Positions 1-9,226 of a stretch of 64,000 bases of DNA are shown piece after piece. The DNA lies in assembly GCF_000336555.1 (NCBI RefSeq), contig NZ_KB375281.1:62001-126000 (forward strand), given 5' to 3'. Position 1 is the stretch's first letter. Each line of letters begins with the position of its first letter. The position numbers were made by a program, and so were the translations under genes. The DNA comes from Afipia clevelandensis ATCC 49720. GTDB lineage: Bacteria > Pseudomonadota > Alphaproteobacteria > Rhizobiales > Xanthobacteraceae. The notes below the pieces were generated by a model that did not search any database, was not told where the DNA came from, and saw only the letters and a program-made list of their open reading frames with translations.

Positions 1-444
1 CAACTCGGCGATATCAAGGGCACGGCTGCGCTGCGTGCGCGGTGCGAGGATCTGGCCCGTCAGGTCGGCCTCCCATTGTCCTTGCTGGATAGATTCCCGC
101 ACCAGATGTCGGGTGGCCAGAAAGCCCGTGTCGGGATTGCCCGCGCCATTGCGCTGAAGCCCGACCTGATCATCCTGGATGAACCGACAGCGGCACTCGA
201 TGTTTCCGTGCAGGCGGTCGTTCTGAATCTCCTGCAGGACCTCAAGCAGTCGATGGGAATGAGCTATCTGTTCGTTTCGCATGACCTGAATGTGGTGCGG
301 CTTCTGTGCGACAGGGTCATTGTGATGAGGAGCGGACGGATCGTTGAACAGGGATCGACCGAAGCTGTTCTGGATGCTCCGCAGGATGCGTATACCCGCG
401 AATTGCTGTCGGCGATTCCTCATCCGCCGCTGGCGGTGAACTGA
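1..444 (+). CDS. oligopeptide/dipeptide-type ABC transporter ATPase, C-terminal part (5' truncated by window)
   Basis: The reading frame is open from the first base, so the gene starts outside the window; 147 codons remain. The visible part has the ABC signature MSGGQKARVGIARA, the Walker B region LIILDEPTAALD and the switch histidine in FVSHDLN. Spacing and wording match the nickel/oligopeptide (Dpp/Opp) ATPase family, which energises import through two inner-membrane permeases. The usual long C-terminal Opp extension is short here: the protein stops about 15 residues after a QDAYTRELLSAIP segment. The amidase-type genes start 22 bases downstream on the same strand, so the transporter probably feeds that enzyme set. 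The substrate cannot be read from this fragment. Confidence 0.9.
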   Translation, partial: QLGDIKGTAALRARCEDLARQVGLPLSLLDRFPHQMSGGQKARVGIARAIALKPDLIILDEPTAALDVSVQAVVLNLLQDLKQSMGMSYLFVSHDLNVVRLLCDRVIVMRSGRIVEQGSTEAVLDAPQDAYTRELLSAIPHPPLAVN

Positions 445-466
445 ACAGAACAAACGGTGCGAGCCA

Positions 467-652
467 ATGTCATCGCCAGATCATCTGGACAAATATATCG
501 ACGCCTCAGCAGACATTCTCGGTCTCAGAATTGATCCTGCCTGGATGCCTGCCGTTCGCCTGAACATGGACAACACCTTGAAATTGGCGCGGCTGGTGCA
601 GGAATTTCCGTTGCCCGATGAGATCGAGCCGGCGGCCATCTATGAAGCATGA
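467..652 (+). CDS. AtzG-like (DUF4089/HpxX) small subunit of an amidase
   Basis: A 61-residue protein with the DUF4089 pattern: a helical segment with LGLxIDPAWMPAVRLNM followed by a run ending in PLPDEIEPAAIYEA. In the cyanuric-acid pathway the related AtzG binds and stabilises the amidase AtzE, and HpxX is the matching protein in purine/oxalurate clusters. Its stop overlaps the start of the amidase gene by 11 bases (ATG at 642), which fits translational coupling of two subunits. The family is often missed because it is so short. I see no catalytic residues of its own, as expected for a structural partner. Confidence 0.85.
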   Translation: MSSPDHLDKYIDASADILGLRIDPAWMPAVRLNMDNTLKLARLVQEFPLPDEIEPAAIYEA

Positions 653-2057
653 AACAACGATAACAGCCGGAACTGAATGGCTGTCGGCATCTGTGATCGC
701 CGATGGCGTTGCCTCGGGGAGCATGTCAGCGCTGGATGTCACCAACCATGTGCTGGGGCGAATTGCGGCTGTCGACGGAAAACTGAATGCGTTCACCGAT
801 GTTGTGGCCGAGCGGGCGCGGGCCACAGCGCGGAAAATCGACGCGACAGTTGCAAGCGGGGGAAGCGCAGGCCCGTTGGCAGGCGTCCCGTTCGCCGTCA
901 AGAATCTCTTCGATGTATCCGGTGTATCAACGCGCGCCGGCTCGAAGATCAATCGTGACCTCGCACCGTCATCGCGGGACGCGGCGCTGATCGAGCGCAT
1001 GGAAGCTGCCGGCGCGGTGCTGGTCGGCGCGCTTAACATGGGCGAGTACGCCTATGATTTCACCGGCGAGAATGCGCATGATGGGCCGTCGCGCAATCCG
1101 CACGACCTGACACGTATGAGCGGCGGATCGTCCGGCGGGTCGGGGAGCGCGGTCGGTGGCGGACTTGTGCCGCTTGCGCTGGGATCGGACACAAACGGAT
1201 CAATCCGCGTTCCATCGTCGTTTTGCGGCATCTTCGGCCTGAAGCCGACCTATGGACGGCTGTCGCGCGCACGGACATTTCCGTTTGTCGCGAGTTTCGA
1301 TCATCTTGGTCCTTTCGCGCGATCCACCCGCGACCTGGCGCTCGCCTACGATGTGATGCAAGGCTCCGACGCGGACGATCCTGCGTGCGCCGATCGGCCG
1401 ATTGAAGCCACCATTCCTTCGCTCGCCAGGGGCATCGACGGGGTGCGGATCGCGGTCGCCGGCGGCTATTTCAAGGAAAATCTGACCCCCGAAGCGATGG
1501 AAGCCGTTGCGCGCGTCGCCAAGGCCCTGTCAGTCACTACCGAGGTGGAGATACTCGAAGCGGCGCGTGCCCGGGCGGCGGCCTTTGTCATCACCACAAG
1601 CGAGGCGGCCTCGCTTCATCTGGACCGGCTGCGGACCCGTCCGCAGGATTTCGATCCCGCCGTTCGCGATCGGCTGATCGCCGGCGCAATGGTCCCTTCC
1701 GTGTTCGTTGATCGCGCGCAAAAGTTTCGCCGGTGGTATCGCGAACAGGTTCTTGAACTGTTCAAGAGCGTCGATGTCATTCTGGCGCCAGCCACGCCCT
1801 GCATCGCGCCGAAGATTGGTCAGGCGACATTCGTGCTGGACGGCGTGGAACTGCCGGTGCGCCCGAATATCGGAATCCATACCCAGCCGATTTCCTTTAT
1901 TGGCCTGCCGGTGGTTGCCGTGCCCGTTCCGCTTGACCCGATGCCTGTCGGTGTGCAGGTGATTGCAGGTCCGTGGCGGGAAGATGTGGCGCTGCGGGTT
2001 GCATATGCTCTTGAACAGGCGGGCGTGGTGAGTGCGCCGCGGCCCATGGATATCTGA
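642..2057 (+). CDS. AtzE/HpxY-type amidase (amidase signature family)
   Basis: A cytoplasmic amidase-signature hydrolase of 471 residues. It has the Lys of the Ser-cisSer-Lys triad in FAVKNLFD (Lys87), the glycine/serine loop GGSSGG (161-166) and the nucleophile Ser187 in DTNGSIRVPS. AtzE family members hydrolyse small ureido or amide compounds such as 1-carboxybiuret. HpxY is the member from purine clusters. I chose ATG 642 rather than an in-frame ATG at 618, because 642 gives the usual N-terminus and overlaps the AtzG-like stop. The next gene starts 2 bases after the stop, so the three genes form a tight unit. The true substrate is unknown. Confidence 0.88.
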   Translation: MKHETTITAGTEWLSASVIADGVASGSMSALDVTNHVLGRIAAVDGKLNAFTDVVAERARATARKIDATVASGGSAGPLAGVPFAVKNLFDVSGVSTRAGSKINRDLAPSSRDAALIERMEAAGAVLVGALNMGEYAYDFTGENAHDGPSRNPHDLTRMSGGSSGGSGSAVGGGLVPLALGSDTNGSIRVPSSFCGIFGLKPTYGRLSRARTFPFVASFDHLGPFARSTRDLALAYDVMQGSDADDPACADRPIEATIPSLARGIDGVRIAVAGGYFKENLTPEAMEAVARVAKALSVTTEVEILEAARARAAAFVITTSEAASLHLDRLRTRPQDFDPAVRDRLIAGAMVPSVFVDRAQKFRRWYREQVLELFKSVDVILAPATPCIAPKIGQATFVLDGVELPVRPNIGIHTQPISFIGLPVVAVPVPLDPMPVGVQVIAGPWREDVALRVAYALEQAGVVSAPRPMDI

Positions 2058-2059
2058 AA

Positions 2060-2455
2060 ATGACCATCGAAGTCGATTTGCCGGATGTCGTTGCCGAAGT
2101 CGGCGCGGCGTTCGCAGCTTATGAAAAGGCGCTGACATCGAATGATGTGGCAACACTCGATACCTTGTTTCGCAAGGATTCCCGCACCCTGCGCTACGGG
2201 ATCGGCGAAAATCTCTATGGCTACGAGTCGATCGCCGCGTTTCGTGCCGCGCGAAATCCGGCGGGTTTGATGCGCGATCTCTCCAGAACGGTCATTACCG
2301 CCTACGGCCACGATACCGCCGTTGCATCCACGCTGTTTCATCGCTCATCAAGCCCCGGCAAGGTCGGTCGTCAGATGCAGACCTGGGTTCGCTTTCCGGA
2401 AGGCTGGCGGATCGTGGCGGCGCATGTCAGCCTGATCGACGTGCCGCAGGAGTAA
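2060..2455 (+). CDS. AtzH/HpxZ-like SnoaL-fold protein
   Basis: A 131-residue single-domain protein whose features (AFxAYExALxxNDVxxLDxLF, then RYGIGENLYGYExIAAFR, and a terminal WRIVAAHVSLI) match the AtzH-like/HpxZ family, a cone-shaped NTF2/SnoaL-type fold. AtzH acts right after AtzE in the cyanuric-acid route as 1,3-dicarboxyurea deaminase; HpxZ is tied to oxalurate use. Position directly behind the amidase supports a two-step hydrolysis. There is no signal peptide. Whether it works on a ureido acid here is an inference from family and order. Confidence 0.85.
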   Translation: MTIEVDLPDVVAEVGAAFAAYEKALTSNDVATLDTLFRKDSRTLRYGIGENLYGYESIAAFRAARNPAGLMRDLSRTVITAYGHDTAVASTLFHRSSSPGKVGRQMQTWVRFPEGWRIVAAHVSLIDVPQE

Positions 2456-2466
2456 CCGGGAATTCG

Positions 2467-3192
2467 ATGTCCGATATCCGGCAAACTTTTGAGGAGCCAT
2501 CGGGGCCGGGCGAGCCGGGCTCTTCTGTCGGGCGTGCAGGCGTTCAGCCTGCGAAGCGCACGCTCGCCGAGGAATTGCGGCTGCAACTGGCTGACGACAT
2601 TGTCCGCGGCGCCCTTGAACCCGGCTCCTTGCTCGATGAGTCCGACATTGCGCGCCGATTCGGCGTGTCGCGCACACCGGTCCGGGAAGCGTTGCGTCAA
2701 CTGGTTGCGAGCGGACTTGTCAACGCGCGCGCGCACCGCAGCGCCGTTGTGGCGCGGCCGACGATCGTGCAGCTTAACAGCATGTTTGAAGCGATGGCCG
2801 AACTCGAGGCGCTATGCGCAGGGCTAGCGGCAGAGCGCATGCCGGTCGTGCAGCGGCGGGAGCTTGAGGGCCTGCATGAGCGGCTGCGGGTTTTGAGCTA
2901 TGACGGCAACCCGCAACTGTTCCACGAGGTCAACGAAGCTTTCCATAATGCGATCTATGTCGGATCGCAAAACGATTATGTGGCTGAAATGGCGCTTTCG
3001 ACGCGCGTGCGCGTACAGCCGTTTCGCCGCGCTCAATTCCGCAACCTCGGGCGGCTCGCCAAGTCCTATGCCGAACATGACCGCGTTGTTGTTGCCATCA
3101 TGCGTGGTGACAAGACCGGCGCCGCGAGCGCGATGCGGGATCACATTGAAACAGTCCGCGAGGAGTATGAGGTTTACGCGGTGTCGCTGTAG
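2467..3192 (+). CDS. GntR-family transcriptional regulator, FCD (FadR) subgroup
   Basis: A 241-residue DNA-binding regulator. The winged helix-turn-helix lies at about residues 32-100, with SDIARRFGVSRTPVREALRQLVASGLV as the typical GntR recognition region. The rest is an all-helical FCD effector domain, including a FHxxIYxGSQNDYVAEM segment. It follows the amidase trio on the same strand and is the obvious candidate to control it. FCD regulators often bind palindromes of the TnGTnnnACnA type, so it is a second candidate for the GTATAC sites near nicA, although the MarR protein at 17.6 kb fits better by position. Confidence 0.9.
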   Translation: MSDIRQTFEEPSGPGEPGSSVGRAGVQPAKRTLAEELRLQLADDIVRGALEPGSLLDESDIARRFGVSRTPVREALRQLVASGLVNARAHRSAVVARPTIVQLNSMFEAMAELEALCAGLAAERMPVVQRRELEGLHERLRVLSYDGNPQLFHEVNEAFHNAIYVGSQNDYVAEMALSTRVRVQPFRRAQFRNLGRLAKSYAEHDRVVVAIMRGDKTGAASAMRDHIETVREEYEVYAVSL

Positions 3193-3209
3193 TCTCCCGG
3201 CGCAGGCGT

Positions 3210-3446
3210 TTACTTCTTCGCGCCGCCGAGCCCGCTGAACATCTTGAACATTTCGCCGAATTGTTCCGGATTGAACGACATCCAGCTCTTCAGGATGGTG
3301 TCGGGTGACATCGCGGCCATTCCCGAAAGAAGCCGCTCCTCGAATTGCTTCATGGCCCGTTCCTGCATGGGCTGAACATTCGGAAGGCCGAGAAACTCGC
3401 GTGCTTCTTGTGGCGTGCAATCAACATTGACGGTGAATTTCATCAT
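3210..3446 (-). CDS. DUF6489 family protein
   Basis: A 78-residue protein beginning MMKFTVNVDCTPQEAREFLGLPNV, with a helical middle and a C-terminal methionine- and phenylalanine-rich stretch ending FSGLGGAKK. This pattern is the small alphaproteobacterial DUF6489 family of unknown function. It lies convergently to the GntR gene and downstream of pncB on the same strand, 78 bases from its stop. It has no signal peptide or membrane segment. I do not assign a function. Confidence 0.75.
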   Translation of the reverse strand: MMKFTVNVDCTPQEAREFLGLPNVQPMQERAMKQFEERLLSGMAAMSPDTILKSWMSFNPEQFGEMFKMFSGLGGAKK

Positions 3447-3524
3447 ATCGGTCCTGGCTCGGAGAGAGTGATTTCGGGATGGAGCTGATGCAAGTTTATA
3501 GCGGATGATACCGGGTGAAAACCG

Positions 3525-4829
3525 TCACACATGCACGGCGGTTCGGACGCGGCCTGCATTTCCGAACACACGCAGATAGCGCGCGATCTCGGCGGGACTG
3601 CCGGTCGCCTTTTCAGGATTGTCCGAGAGCTTGACCGCAGGCTGTCCGTTGACGGATGTCACCTTGCACACCAGCGAAATGGGATCGAGATCGGCGGTGC
3701 CGTCCGGCGCGCAGCCGACAAAGTCATTTGTGAGATTGGTGCCCCAGCCGAAGCTGGTGCGGACGCGCCCGGCAAAGTGCCGGTGGGTTTCCTCGATAGA
3801 TCCGACGTCCATGCCGTCCGAGAAAATCAGCAGCTTCTCTTTCGGATTGCGCCCCTTTTCCTTCCACCACGCGATGATTTCCTCGCCGGCGGAAATCGGC
3901 GGCGCGCTGTCCGGGCGAAAGCCGGTCCAGTCGGCGACCCATTCAGGCGCATCCCGAAGGAAGGCCTTGGTGCCAAAGGCGTCGGGCAGGGCAATCAGAA
4001 GATTTCCATCATAGGTCCGGCGCCACTGATCGAGGATGAGGTAGGGCGCCCATCGAAGTTCGTTGTCATCCTTGGCGAGCGCTGCGGCGACCATCGGAAG
4101 TTCATGCGCATTGGTGCCGATCGCTTCGAGATCGTTGTCCATGGCGAGGAGCACGTTGGAAGTGCCGGTGAATGCCGGGCCAAGCCCTTCCTTGACAGCT
4201 TCGACGCACCAGCGCTGCCACAGGAAGCCGTGACGCCGCCGCGTTCCAAAGTCGGAGAGACGGAGGCCTTCGAGTTTGCGCAGCCGTTCGACCTTGGTCC
4301 AGAGCTTGGCCTTGGCGCGGGCATAAAGCACATCGAGAACGAACCGGCCCTGGCCTTTCATGGCCTGCCGCGACCGCAGTTCGTTGATGATGGCGAGCGC
4401 GGGAATTTCCCACATCGTGGTATGCGTCCACGGTCCGTGGAAGTGCAACTCATACTGACCGTCGACCGTGTGCAGTTCATATTCCGGAAGCTGGAATGCA
4501 GCGAGCCAACTGATGAAATCCGGCGAGAACATCTGGGTCTTGCCGTAGAACGTATTACCGGCCAGCCAGATCAGTTCCTTCTTGCTGAAGCGAACGGTGC
4601 GGGCGTGGTCAAGCTGTGCGCGAAGCTCGCCCTCATCAATGACGTCGCCGAGGCGAACATGGTGAGTCCGGTTGATGACCGAGAAGGTGACATGCTCGTC
4701 CGGATAGAACCTCCGGATCATCTGAAGCATCAGAAGTTTGTAGAAATCGGTATCGAGAAGGCTGCGCACGATGGGATCGAGCCGCCAGCCGTGATTGTAG
4801 GTGCGTGAAGCAATATCTGTAACAGTCAT
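3525..4829 (-). CDS. pncB: nicotinate phosphoribosyltransferase
   Basis: Forms nicotinate mononucleotide from nicotinate and PRPP with ATP, the entry step of NAD salvage. The 434-residue protein has the family N-terminus ([16 protein letters not shown]), the central [11 protein letters not shown] segment and the C-terminal phosphate-binding region IFSDGMDV...[12 protein letters not shown] start at ATG 4829 ([14 protein letters not shown]), because the 47 residues upstream in frame are not PncB-like. Its start is only 43 bases beyond the nicB stop, so nicA-nicB-pncB may be one transcript. That would put NAD salvage and nicotinate breakdown, two competing uses of one substrate, under a shared promoter. 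Confidence 0.95.
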   Translation of the reverse strand: MTVTDIASRTYNHGWRLDPIVRSLLDTDFYKLLMLQMIRRFYPDEHVTFSVINRTHHVRLGDVIDEGELRAQLDHARTVRFSKKELIWLAGNTFYGKTQMFSPDFISWLAAFQLPEYELHTVDGQYELHFHGPWTHTTMWEIPALAIINELRSRQAMKGQGRFVLDVLYARAKAKLWTKVERLRKLEGLRLSDFGTRRRHGFLWQRWCVEAVKEGLGPAFTGTSNVLLAMDNDLEAIGTNAHELPMVAAALAKDDNELRWAPYLILDQWRRTYDGNLLIALPDAFGTKAFLRDAPEWVADWTGFRPDSAPPISAGEEIIAWWKEKGRNPKEKLLIFSDGMDVGSIEETHRHFAGRVRTSFGWGTNLTNDFVGCAPDGTADLDPISLVCKVTSVNGQPAVKLSDNPEKATGSPAEIARYLRVFGNAGRVRTAVHV

Positions 4830-4872
4830 GCCGGGATCATATCCGGCTCCCCGGCGGGCAACCAGAGTGATT

Positions 4873-7800
4873 TTATGGCCCGGCGGAGCGCCGGATTCGG
4901 TTAACGGTGGCCGCCAGATCGGTCCAGGGTGCCTTGTCCGGCGCGAACTGCTGCCGCAGATAGGACACAAGCTCCGCGACCTGTCCGTCGCTCAGGCTGT
5001 TCCTGAAAGCTGGCATGTATCCGAGATCGGAGGACACCGGCTGTTCGATCCCGTGCAGGATAACCTGGATGAGATTGTCCGGCATCGCGCTGTGCAGGTT
5101 GCTGTTCAGTGCCAGCGACGGCCTGGTGCCGAACAGGACAGGCCCGCCGACCTGATGGCAGACAGCGCATGCGCCCTCATAGATGCGGGCTCCGACAGGC
5201 GATGCCGATGGCGTTCTCGCGCGCGTGGCGTCTTCGAGGCGGGCGGCGAGGGCGTCCTGGGCTGCCGGAGTTATCTTTGTCTCATTGAAGGACGCCAGAT
5301 AAACCGCCATGGCGCGGATGTCTCCATCAGGGACTGCCGCCAACTCCTTCACGACCGGCGCCATCGGCCCTGCGGCGACGCCGTGAAAGCGGGAGGTGCC
5401 GGTTCGCAGATAGGCGAAGAGTTCGTCCTCGGTCCATGGAATCGGTGCCTGCGACAGCGAGGTGAGCGGCTGCGCTTCCCAGCCATCCGAAACGCCTCCT
5501 GCCAGATAGGCGCGGGCGTCTCTCTCCGCGCCGAGGGCGTTTCGCGGCGTGTGGCACGCCCCGCAATGACCAAGGCTTTCGACCAGATAGGCGCCGCGAT
5601 TCCATGTGTCCGATTGGGCCGGGTCAGCCCTGAATACCGCGGGTTTATGAAACAGCGCATTCCATCCCGCCATCAGGGGGCGAAGGTTGAACGGGAATAC
5701 GAGCGCGGTCTCGCGGTTCGTCGCGCGCACGGCGGGCTGGGCAATCAGGTAGGCATAAAGCGCCTGCAGGTCTGCGTCAGTCGTTCGGGCAAAGTGATTG
5801 TATGGGAAGGCCGGATAAAGATGCCGCCCGTCGCGATGAATGCCTTCACGCATGGCACGCTCGAAGGCCGGATAGGACCACGCGCCGATGCCGGTCTCCG
5901 GATCGGGCGTGATGTTGGTGCTGTAGATAATCCCAAACGGCGTTTCGATCGCGCGCCCGCCTGCGTTGACCACGCCATTGATCTCGGTATGGCAGCCCGC
6001 GCAATTGCCCAGCGCAGCGAGTTGATGGCCCTTGGCGATCGTTGCGGCGGAATAGGCGGATGCGTCCGGCCGCGCGATTGGAGGAATTGATCGCCACGGC
6101 AAAACGGCGGTCGCGACACCAACGACGGCGGCGCAGGTAGCCGCGATACCCGCAAGCGCTCCCCGGCGTTTGACAAGAGGATTTCGGCTTTCCCGAAATT
6201 GCGCCTGCTGCTGAATGGTTGTGTTCGGCAGAGCTTTCGGCTCGGGAGGTTTCCCGCCGTTCAGGCCGGCCAGGATGCGCTCGGGCGTCAGCGGGAGTTC
6301 GCGGAAGCGGACGCCGGTCGCATCGAATATGGCATTTGCAATCGCAGCGGCGCTCGGCACCGATGCGGATTCTCCGACGCCGAGCGGAGGCTGATCCTGA
6401 CGCGGCAGCATCAGCACGTCGATCTTCGGAACATCCGGAAATTTGATGATGGGGTAGGCGCCCCATTCGCGGCTCGCGACCGTGGTTCGGTCAAACGAGA
6501 CTTCTTCCATCAGGGCACGGCTGGCGGACTGGATGACATTGCCATGGATCTGGTGCCGAACGCCCTCGGGGTTGATCATCAGTCCGGAATCCTGCCCGGC
6601 CACGACGCGGGTCACGCTGACGTCGCCGGTGGACCTGTTGACGGCGACATCCGCGATCCATGCCGACCAGGCCGCGCCATAGCCGGGAAATTTGCTGTGG
6701 ACATAAAGCGCGTAGGCAAAGCCGCGTCCGCGCACCACGTCGCCGTCTGCTTCCGGTTGTTTCCAGACCGGGCGAGGAGCCCATTCGGCGCGCTTCGCGA
6801 CGGCCTTGACCAGATCGACCGCGCGCGGGTCTTTCAGGTAGCGCAGCCGGTATTCGATCGGATCGACGCCGGCTTCTGTTGCAAGCTCGTCGATATAGGA
6901 CTCGTGTGCAAACGTGTTGGGCAAAGCCGACACACCGCGAAACCATGAGGCGCGAACAATGGGTGGCATGTCGTGAGCGACCACCCGCATCGTGTCATAA
7001 TCGTAAGGCGGGATCGCCGTGCGGTCACCCATTTCAAACACCGCCGGGACCGGCGCCACAGCGCCGGTGAGCAGCAGCGCCAGCGTCGGCGCGCCATTCG
7101 ATGGATAACGTGTGGCGAAGTCATAAGCCGCGACGCTGCCATCAGCGTTAAGGCCGCCGTTCACGTCGATGAGTTGCGCGGTGCCCTTCGGCTCCCATTC
7201 GTGCTCCTGTTCGCGGGTGAGCTGCACGCGAACCGGCTTGCCGATTGCGCGGGACAGCAGGACGGCGTCGGCAGAGACGTCATCTGCGCAGTTACGGCCG
7301 TAACAACCCGCAGCTTCCATCCGGATCACGTCGATCTGCGATTCGGGGAGCGACAGAAGCAATGCGAGATCGGATCGGAGAATGTGAGGATTTTGCGTTC
7401 CGGACCACACACGCACCGTGCCGTCCTGCACGTCTGCGACCGAACAGGACGGGCCGATCGACGCATGCATCTGATAGGGCCAGACATAGGTCCGCTTGAT
7501 CGGCTTGTCGGCATTCGCAATTGCGTCATCGACGTTGCCCTTGTCGAGCAATGTTCGCGGGTTGCCCGGATTGGCGCGCAGCGCGTTCTCGACGTCGTCA
7601 AGGCGGGGTAGCGTCGGCGTCGGCTTCCACACGACCTTGAGCCGGCTGGCGGCTTTGATCGCGTTTTCCTCGCGCTCGGCGACGACGCCAACAAAATCTC
7701 CGATCTGCACAACGGCCACCAGTCCGGGAATATCCCGAACGGAGGATTCATCGACGGCGATCAGGCTCGTCCCGACAAAACTCCCGGCATCGACACCAGC

Positions 7801-8436
7801 GTAGGGCGGGCGAACCACACGGCCATGCAGCATGCCTGGCACGCGGACATCGTGGACGTACACCAGCTCTCCGGTTGCCTTGGCCGGAAGATCGACGCGG
7901 GGAATCGACTGGCCGACGATCTTGTATAAATCGGCTGTTTTCACTTCGACATCGTCGGCCAGTTCCAGCCGGATGACCTCATCTCCGATCAGTTCGCCAT
8001 AGCTCACGCTGCGGTTGTCGTGCCCCCGGATCAGGCCGTCTTCGATCGACAGGTCAGCCGCGGAAAGGCCGAGCCGCTCGGCGGCGCGCGCGATGAGAAA
8101 GTGGCGCGCTTGTGCCGCTGCCTTGCGCAAGGGGGTTGCCGTAATCTGGATCGTCTCGCTGGCGATGGTCGCGCCCTGATTGGGGACCTGCGAGGTGTCG
8201 CCGAGCACGACGACAACGCGGGCGAACGAGACATCGAGTTCTTCCGCGACGATCTGCCCAAGCGCCGTGCGGATGCCCGTGCCGAGGTCGACATGGCCGT
8301 TGAATGCGGTGATCGTTCCGTTCGCGCCGATCCTGATGAAAGTCTCGAAACCCGGGTCCATTGCAACCGAAGCCGCAGGACGAACCACAGCAAGCGATCC
8401 TGAGGGCTGTCGGTTCTCCTGTAACTCCTTCGCCAT
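4873..8436 (-). CDS. nicB: nicotinate dehydrogenase large subunit: molybdopterin domain fused to three cytochrome c domains
   Basis: A xanthine-dehydrogenase-family molybdenum subunit of 1187 residues. Residues 1 to about 770 form the two-part molybdopterin-binding region (for example [14 protein letters not shown] near the start and [25 protein letters not shown] near the end). A membrane-type segment near residue 770 is followed by three c-heme sites: CAGCH (812-816), CGACH (958-962) and CAVCH (1090-1094). NicB of Pseudomonas putida has this layout and hydroxylates nicotinate to 6-hydroxynicotinate, passing electrons to the respiratory chain. ATG 8436 overlaps the nicA stop (ATGA). A related aldehyde or isoquinoline dehydrogenase has the same architecture, but the neighbours favour nicotinate. 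Confidence 0.85.
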   Translation of the reverse strand: MAKELQENRQPSGSLAVVRPAASVAMDPGFETFIRIGANGTITAFNGHVDLGTGIRTALGQIVAEELDVSFARVVVVLGDTSQVPNQGATIASETIQITATPLRKAAAQARHFLIARAAERLGLSAADLSIEDGLIRGHDNRSVSYGELIGDEVIRLELADDVEVKTADLYKIVGQSIPRVDLPAKATGELVYVHDVRVPGMLHGRVVRPPYAGVDAGSFVGTSLIAVDESSVRDIPGLVAVVQIGDFVGVVAEREENAIKAASRLKVVWKPTPTLPRLDDVENALRANPGNPRTLLDKGNVDDAIANADKPIKRTYVWPYQMHASIGPSCSVADVQDGTVRVWSGTQNPHILRSDLALLLSLPESQIDVIRMEAAGCYGRNCADDVSADAVLLSRAIGKPVRVQLTREQEHEWEPKGTAQLIDVNGGLNADGSVAAYDFATRYPSNGAPTLALLLTGAVAPVPAVFEMGDRTAIPPYDYDTMRVVAHDMPPIVRASWFRGVSALPNTFAHESYIDELATEAGVDPIEYRLRYLKDPRAVDLVKAVAKRAEWAPRPVWKQPEADGDVVRGRGFAYALYVHSKFPGYGAAWSAWIADVAVNRSTGDVSVTRVVAGQDSGLMINPEGVRHQIHGNVIQSASRALMEEVSFDRTTVASREWGAYPIIKFPDVPKIDVLMLPRQDQPPLGVGESASVPSAAAIANAIFDATGVRFRELPLTPERILAGLNGGKPPEPKALPNTTIQQQAQFRESRNPLVKRRGALAGIAATCAAVVGVATAVLPWRSIPPIARPDASAYSAATIAKGHQLAALGNCAGCHTEINGVVNAGGRAIETPFGIIYSTNITPDPETGIGAWSYPAFERAMREGIHRDGRHLYPAFPYNHFARTTDADLQALYAYLIAQPAVRATNRETALVFPFNLRPLMAGWNALFHKPAVFRADPAQSDTWNRGAYLVESLGHCGACHTPRNALGAERDARAYLAGGVSDGWEAQPLTSLSQAPIPWTEDELFAYLRTGTSRFHGVAAGPMAPVVKELAAVPDGDIRAMAVYLASFNETKITPAAQDALAARLEDATRARTPSASPVGARIYEGACAVCHQVGGPVLFGTRPSLALNSNLHSAMPDNLIQVILHGIEQPVSSDLGYMPAFRNSLSDGQVAELVSYLRQQFAPDKAPWTDLAATVNRIRRSAGP

Positions 8437-8924
8437 CACTCGCGGTCCTCGACGGCATGTCCCGCTGCGCGCTGGACCGCGCGCAGGATCTCGACATGAG
8501 CGCCGCAGCGGCACAGATTGTATTGCAAGGCCTGCCGCACTTCCGCTTCCGAAGGCTGCGGGTTTTGCATCAGCAGCGCCTTCGTGGTCATGATCATGCC
8601 GTTGAGGCAATAGCCGCATTGCGCGGCCTGTTCTTCGATAAAGGCGGTTTGCACCGGATCGGGGTGCTGGCGCGAACCGAGGCCTTCGAGAGTCAGAATG
8701 TCCCGATCTGTACAGCCGCTGATCGGGATCACGCAGGATCGCGCCGCCACGCCGTCAATAATCACCGTGCATGCGCCGCACTCGCCAAGGCCGCAGCCGT
8801 ATTTCGGGCCGTTCAGTTCCAGATCGTTGCGCAAAACATAAAGCAATGCGGTGTCGGGAGCCGCGGCGACGTCGCGGATGTTGCCGTTCACCGTCAGGCG
8901 GATCGTCGTCTGCGTCATGCTCAT
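8436..8924 (-). CDS. nicA: nicotinate dehydrogenase small subunit, two [2Fe-2S] clusters
   Basis: The electron-transfer subunit of the NicAB molybdenum hydroxylase. The plant-type ferredoxin cluster is held by the cysteines of KYGCGLGECGACTV plus a later SC, and the second cluster by AAQCGYCLNGM and YNLCRCGAH. It has about 162 residues, close to the family norm. Start choice is unclear: GTG 8930, ATG 8924 and ATG 8918 are all in frame and no strong Shine-Dalgarno decides. I use 8924. It is the first gene of the leftward operon and faces hnr across a 300-base divergent promoter region with two palindromes. Confidence 0.88.
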   Translation of the reverse strand: MSMTQTTIRLTVNGNIRDVAAAPDTALLYVLRNDLELNGPKYGCGLGECGACTVIIDGVAARSCVIPISGCTDRDILTLEGLGSRQHPDPVQTAFIEEQAAQCGYCLNGMIMTTKALLMQNPQPSEAEVRQALQYNLCRCGAHVEILRAVQRAAGHAVEDRE

Positions 8925-8982
8925 CGTCACGGCCCGATCTGCTGCGTTGCAAAAGGTCGGTCATATGTCGAGGTGACGATAC

Positions 8983-8998
8983 CGTTTGTATACAAACG
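8983..8998. promoter_or_regulatory. 16-bp perfect palindrome, probable nic operator (nicA side)
   Basis: CGTTTGTATACAAACG is its own reverse complement. It lies about 60 bases upstream of nicA. A related palindrome is found at 9157-9170 on the hnr side and a third at 19369-19384. The shared core is TTnGTATACnAA. The stretch 8925-9226 holds no gene and is read as a divergent promoter region. Confidence 0.75.
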
Positions 8999-9156
8999 TG
9001 CAAGCGCGAGATGTGACGCAGGCAAATTCTCCATCCCGCGCGATGATGCATTGCACGCTTTGTGAACACGGAGCGTAGGCAAATGAGTTTTTATGCGGCA
9101 GTTCCGGCTTTCGCGCGCGTCAGTGCTTGACAGCTTCCAGGACTGCGCGCACCATC

Positions 9157-9170
9157 GTTCGTATACGAAC
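9157..9170. promoter_or_regulatory. 14-bp perfect palindrome, probable nic operator (hnr side)
   Basis: GTTCGTATACGAAC is perfectly palindromic, 56 bases upstream of the hnr start codon. It fits the consensus GTTYGTATACRAAC with the site at 8983-8998. A repressor bound here could block rightward transcription of the hnr operon. Confidence 0.72.
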
Positions 9171-9226
9171 AAATCCGGTGTTGGCTGATCGAGCCAGCGG
9201 AAGCCGGGACGCACGCGAGTTTGGTC

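Noticed and set aside
385-400. GTATAC in the ABC ATPase gene as a possible fourth nic site
   Set aside because: It has no palindromic arms and is in coding sequence near the end of the gene. The same holds for GTATAC near 32217 in the LysR gene.
3531-4808. A 425-residue open frame on the plus strand opposite pncB
   Set aside because: It is antisense of a conserved nicotinate phosphoribosyltransferase and shows no domain.
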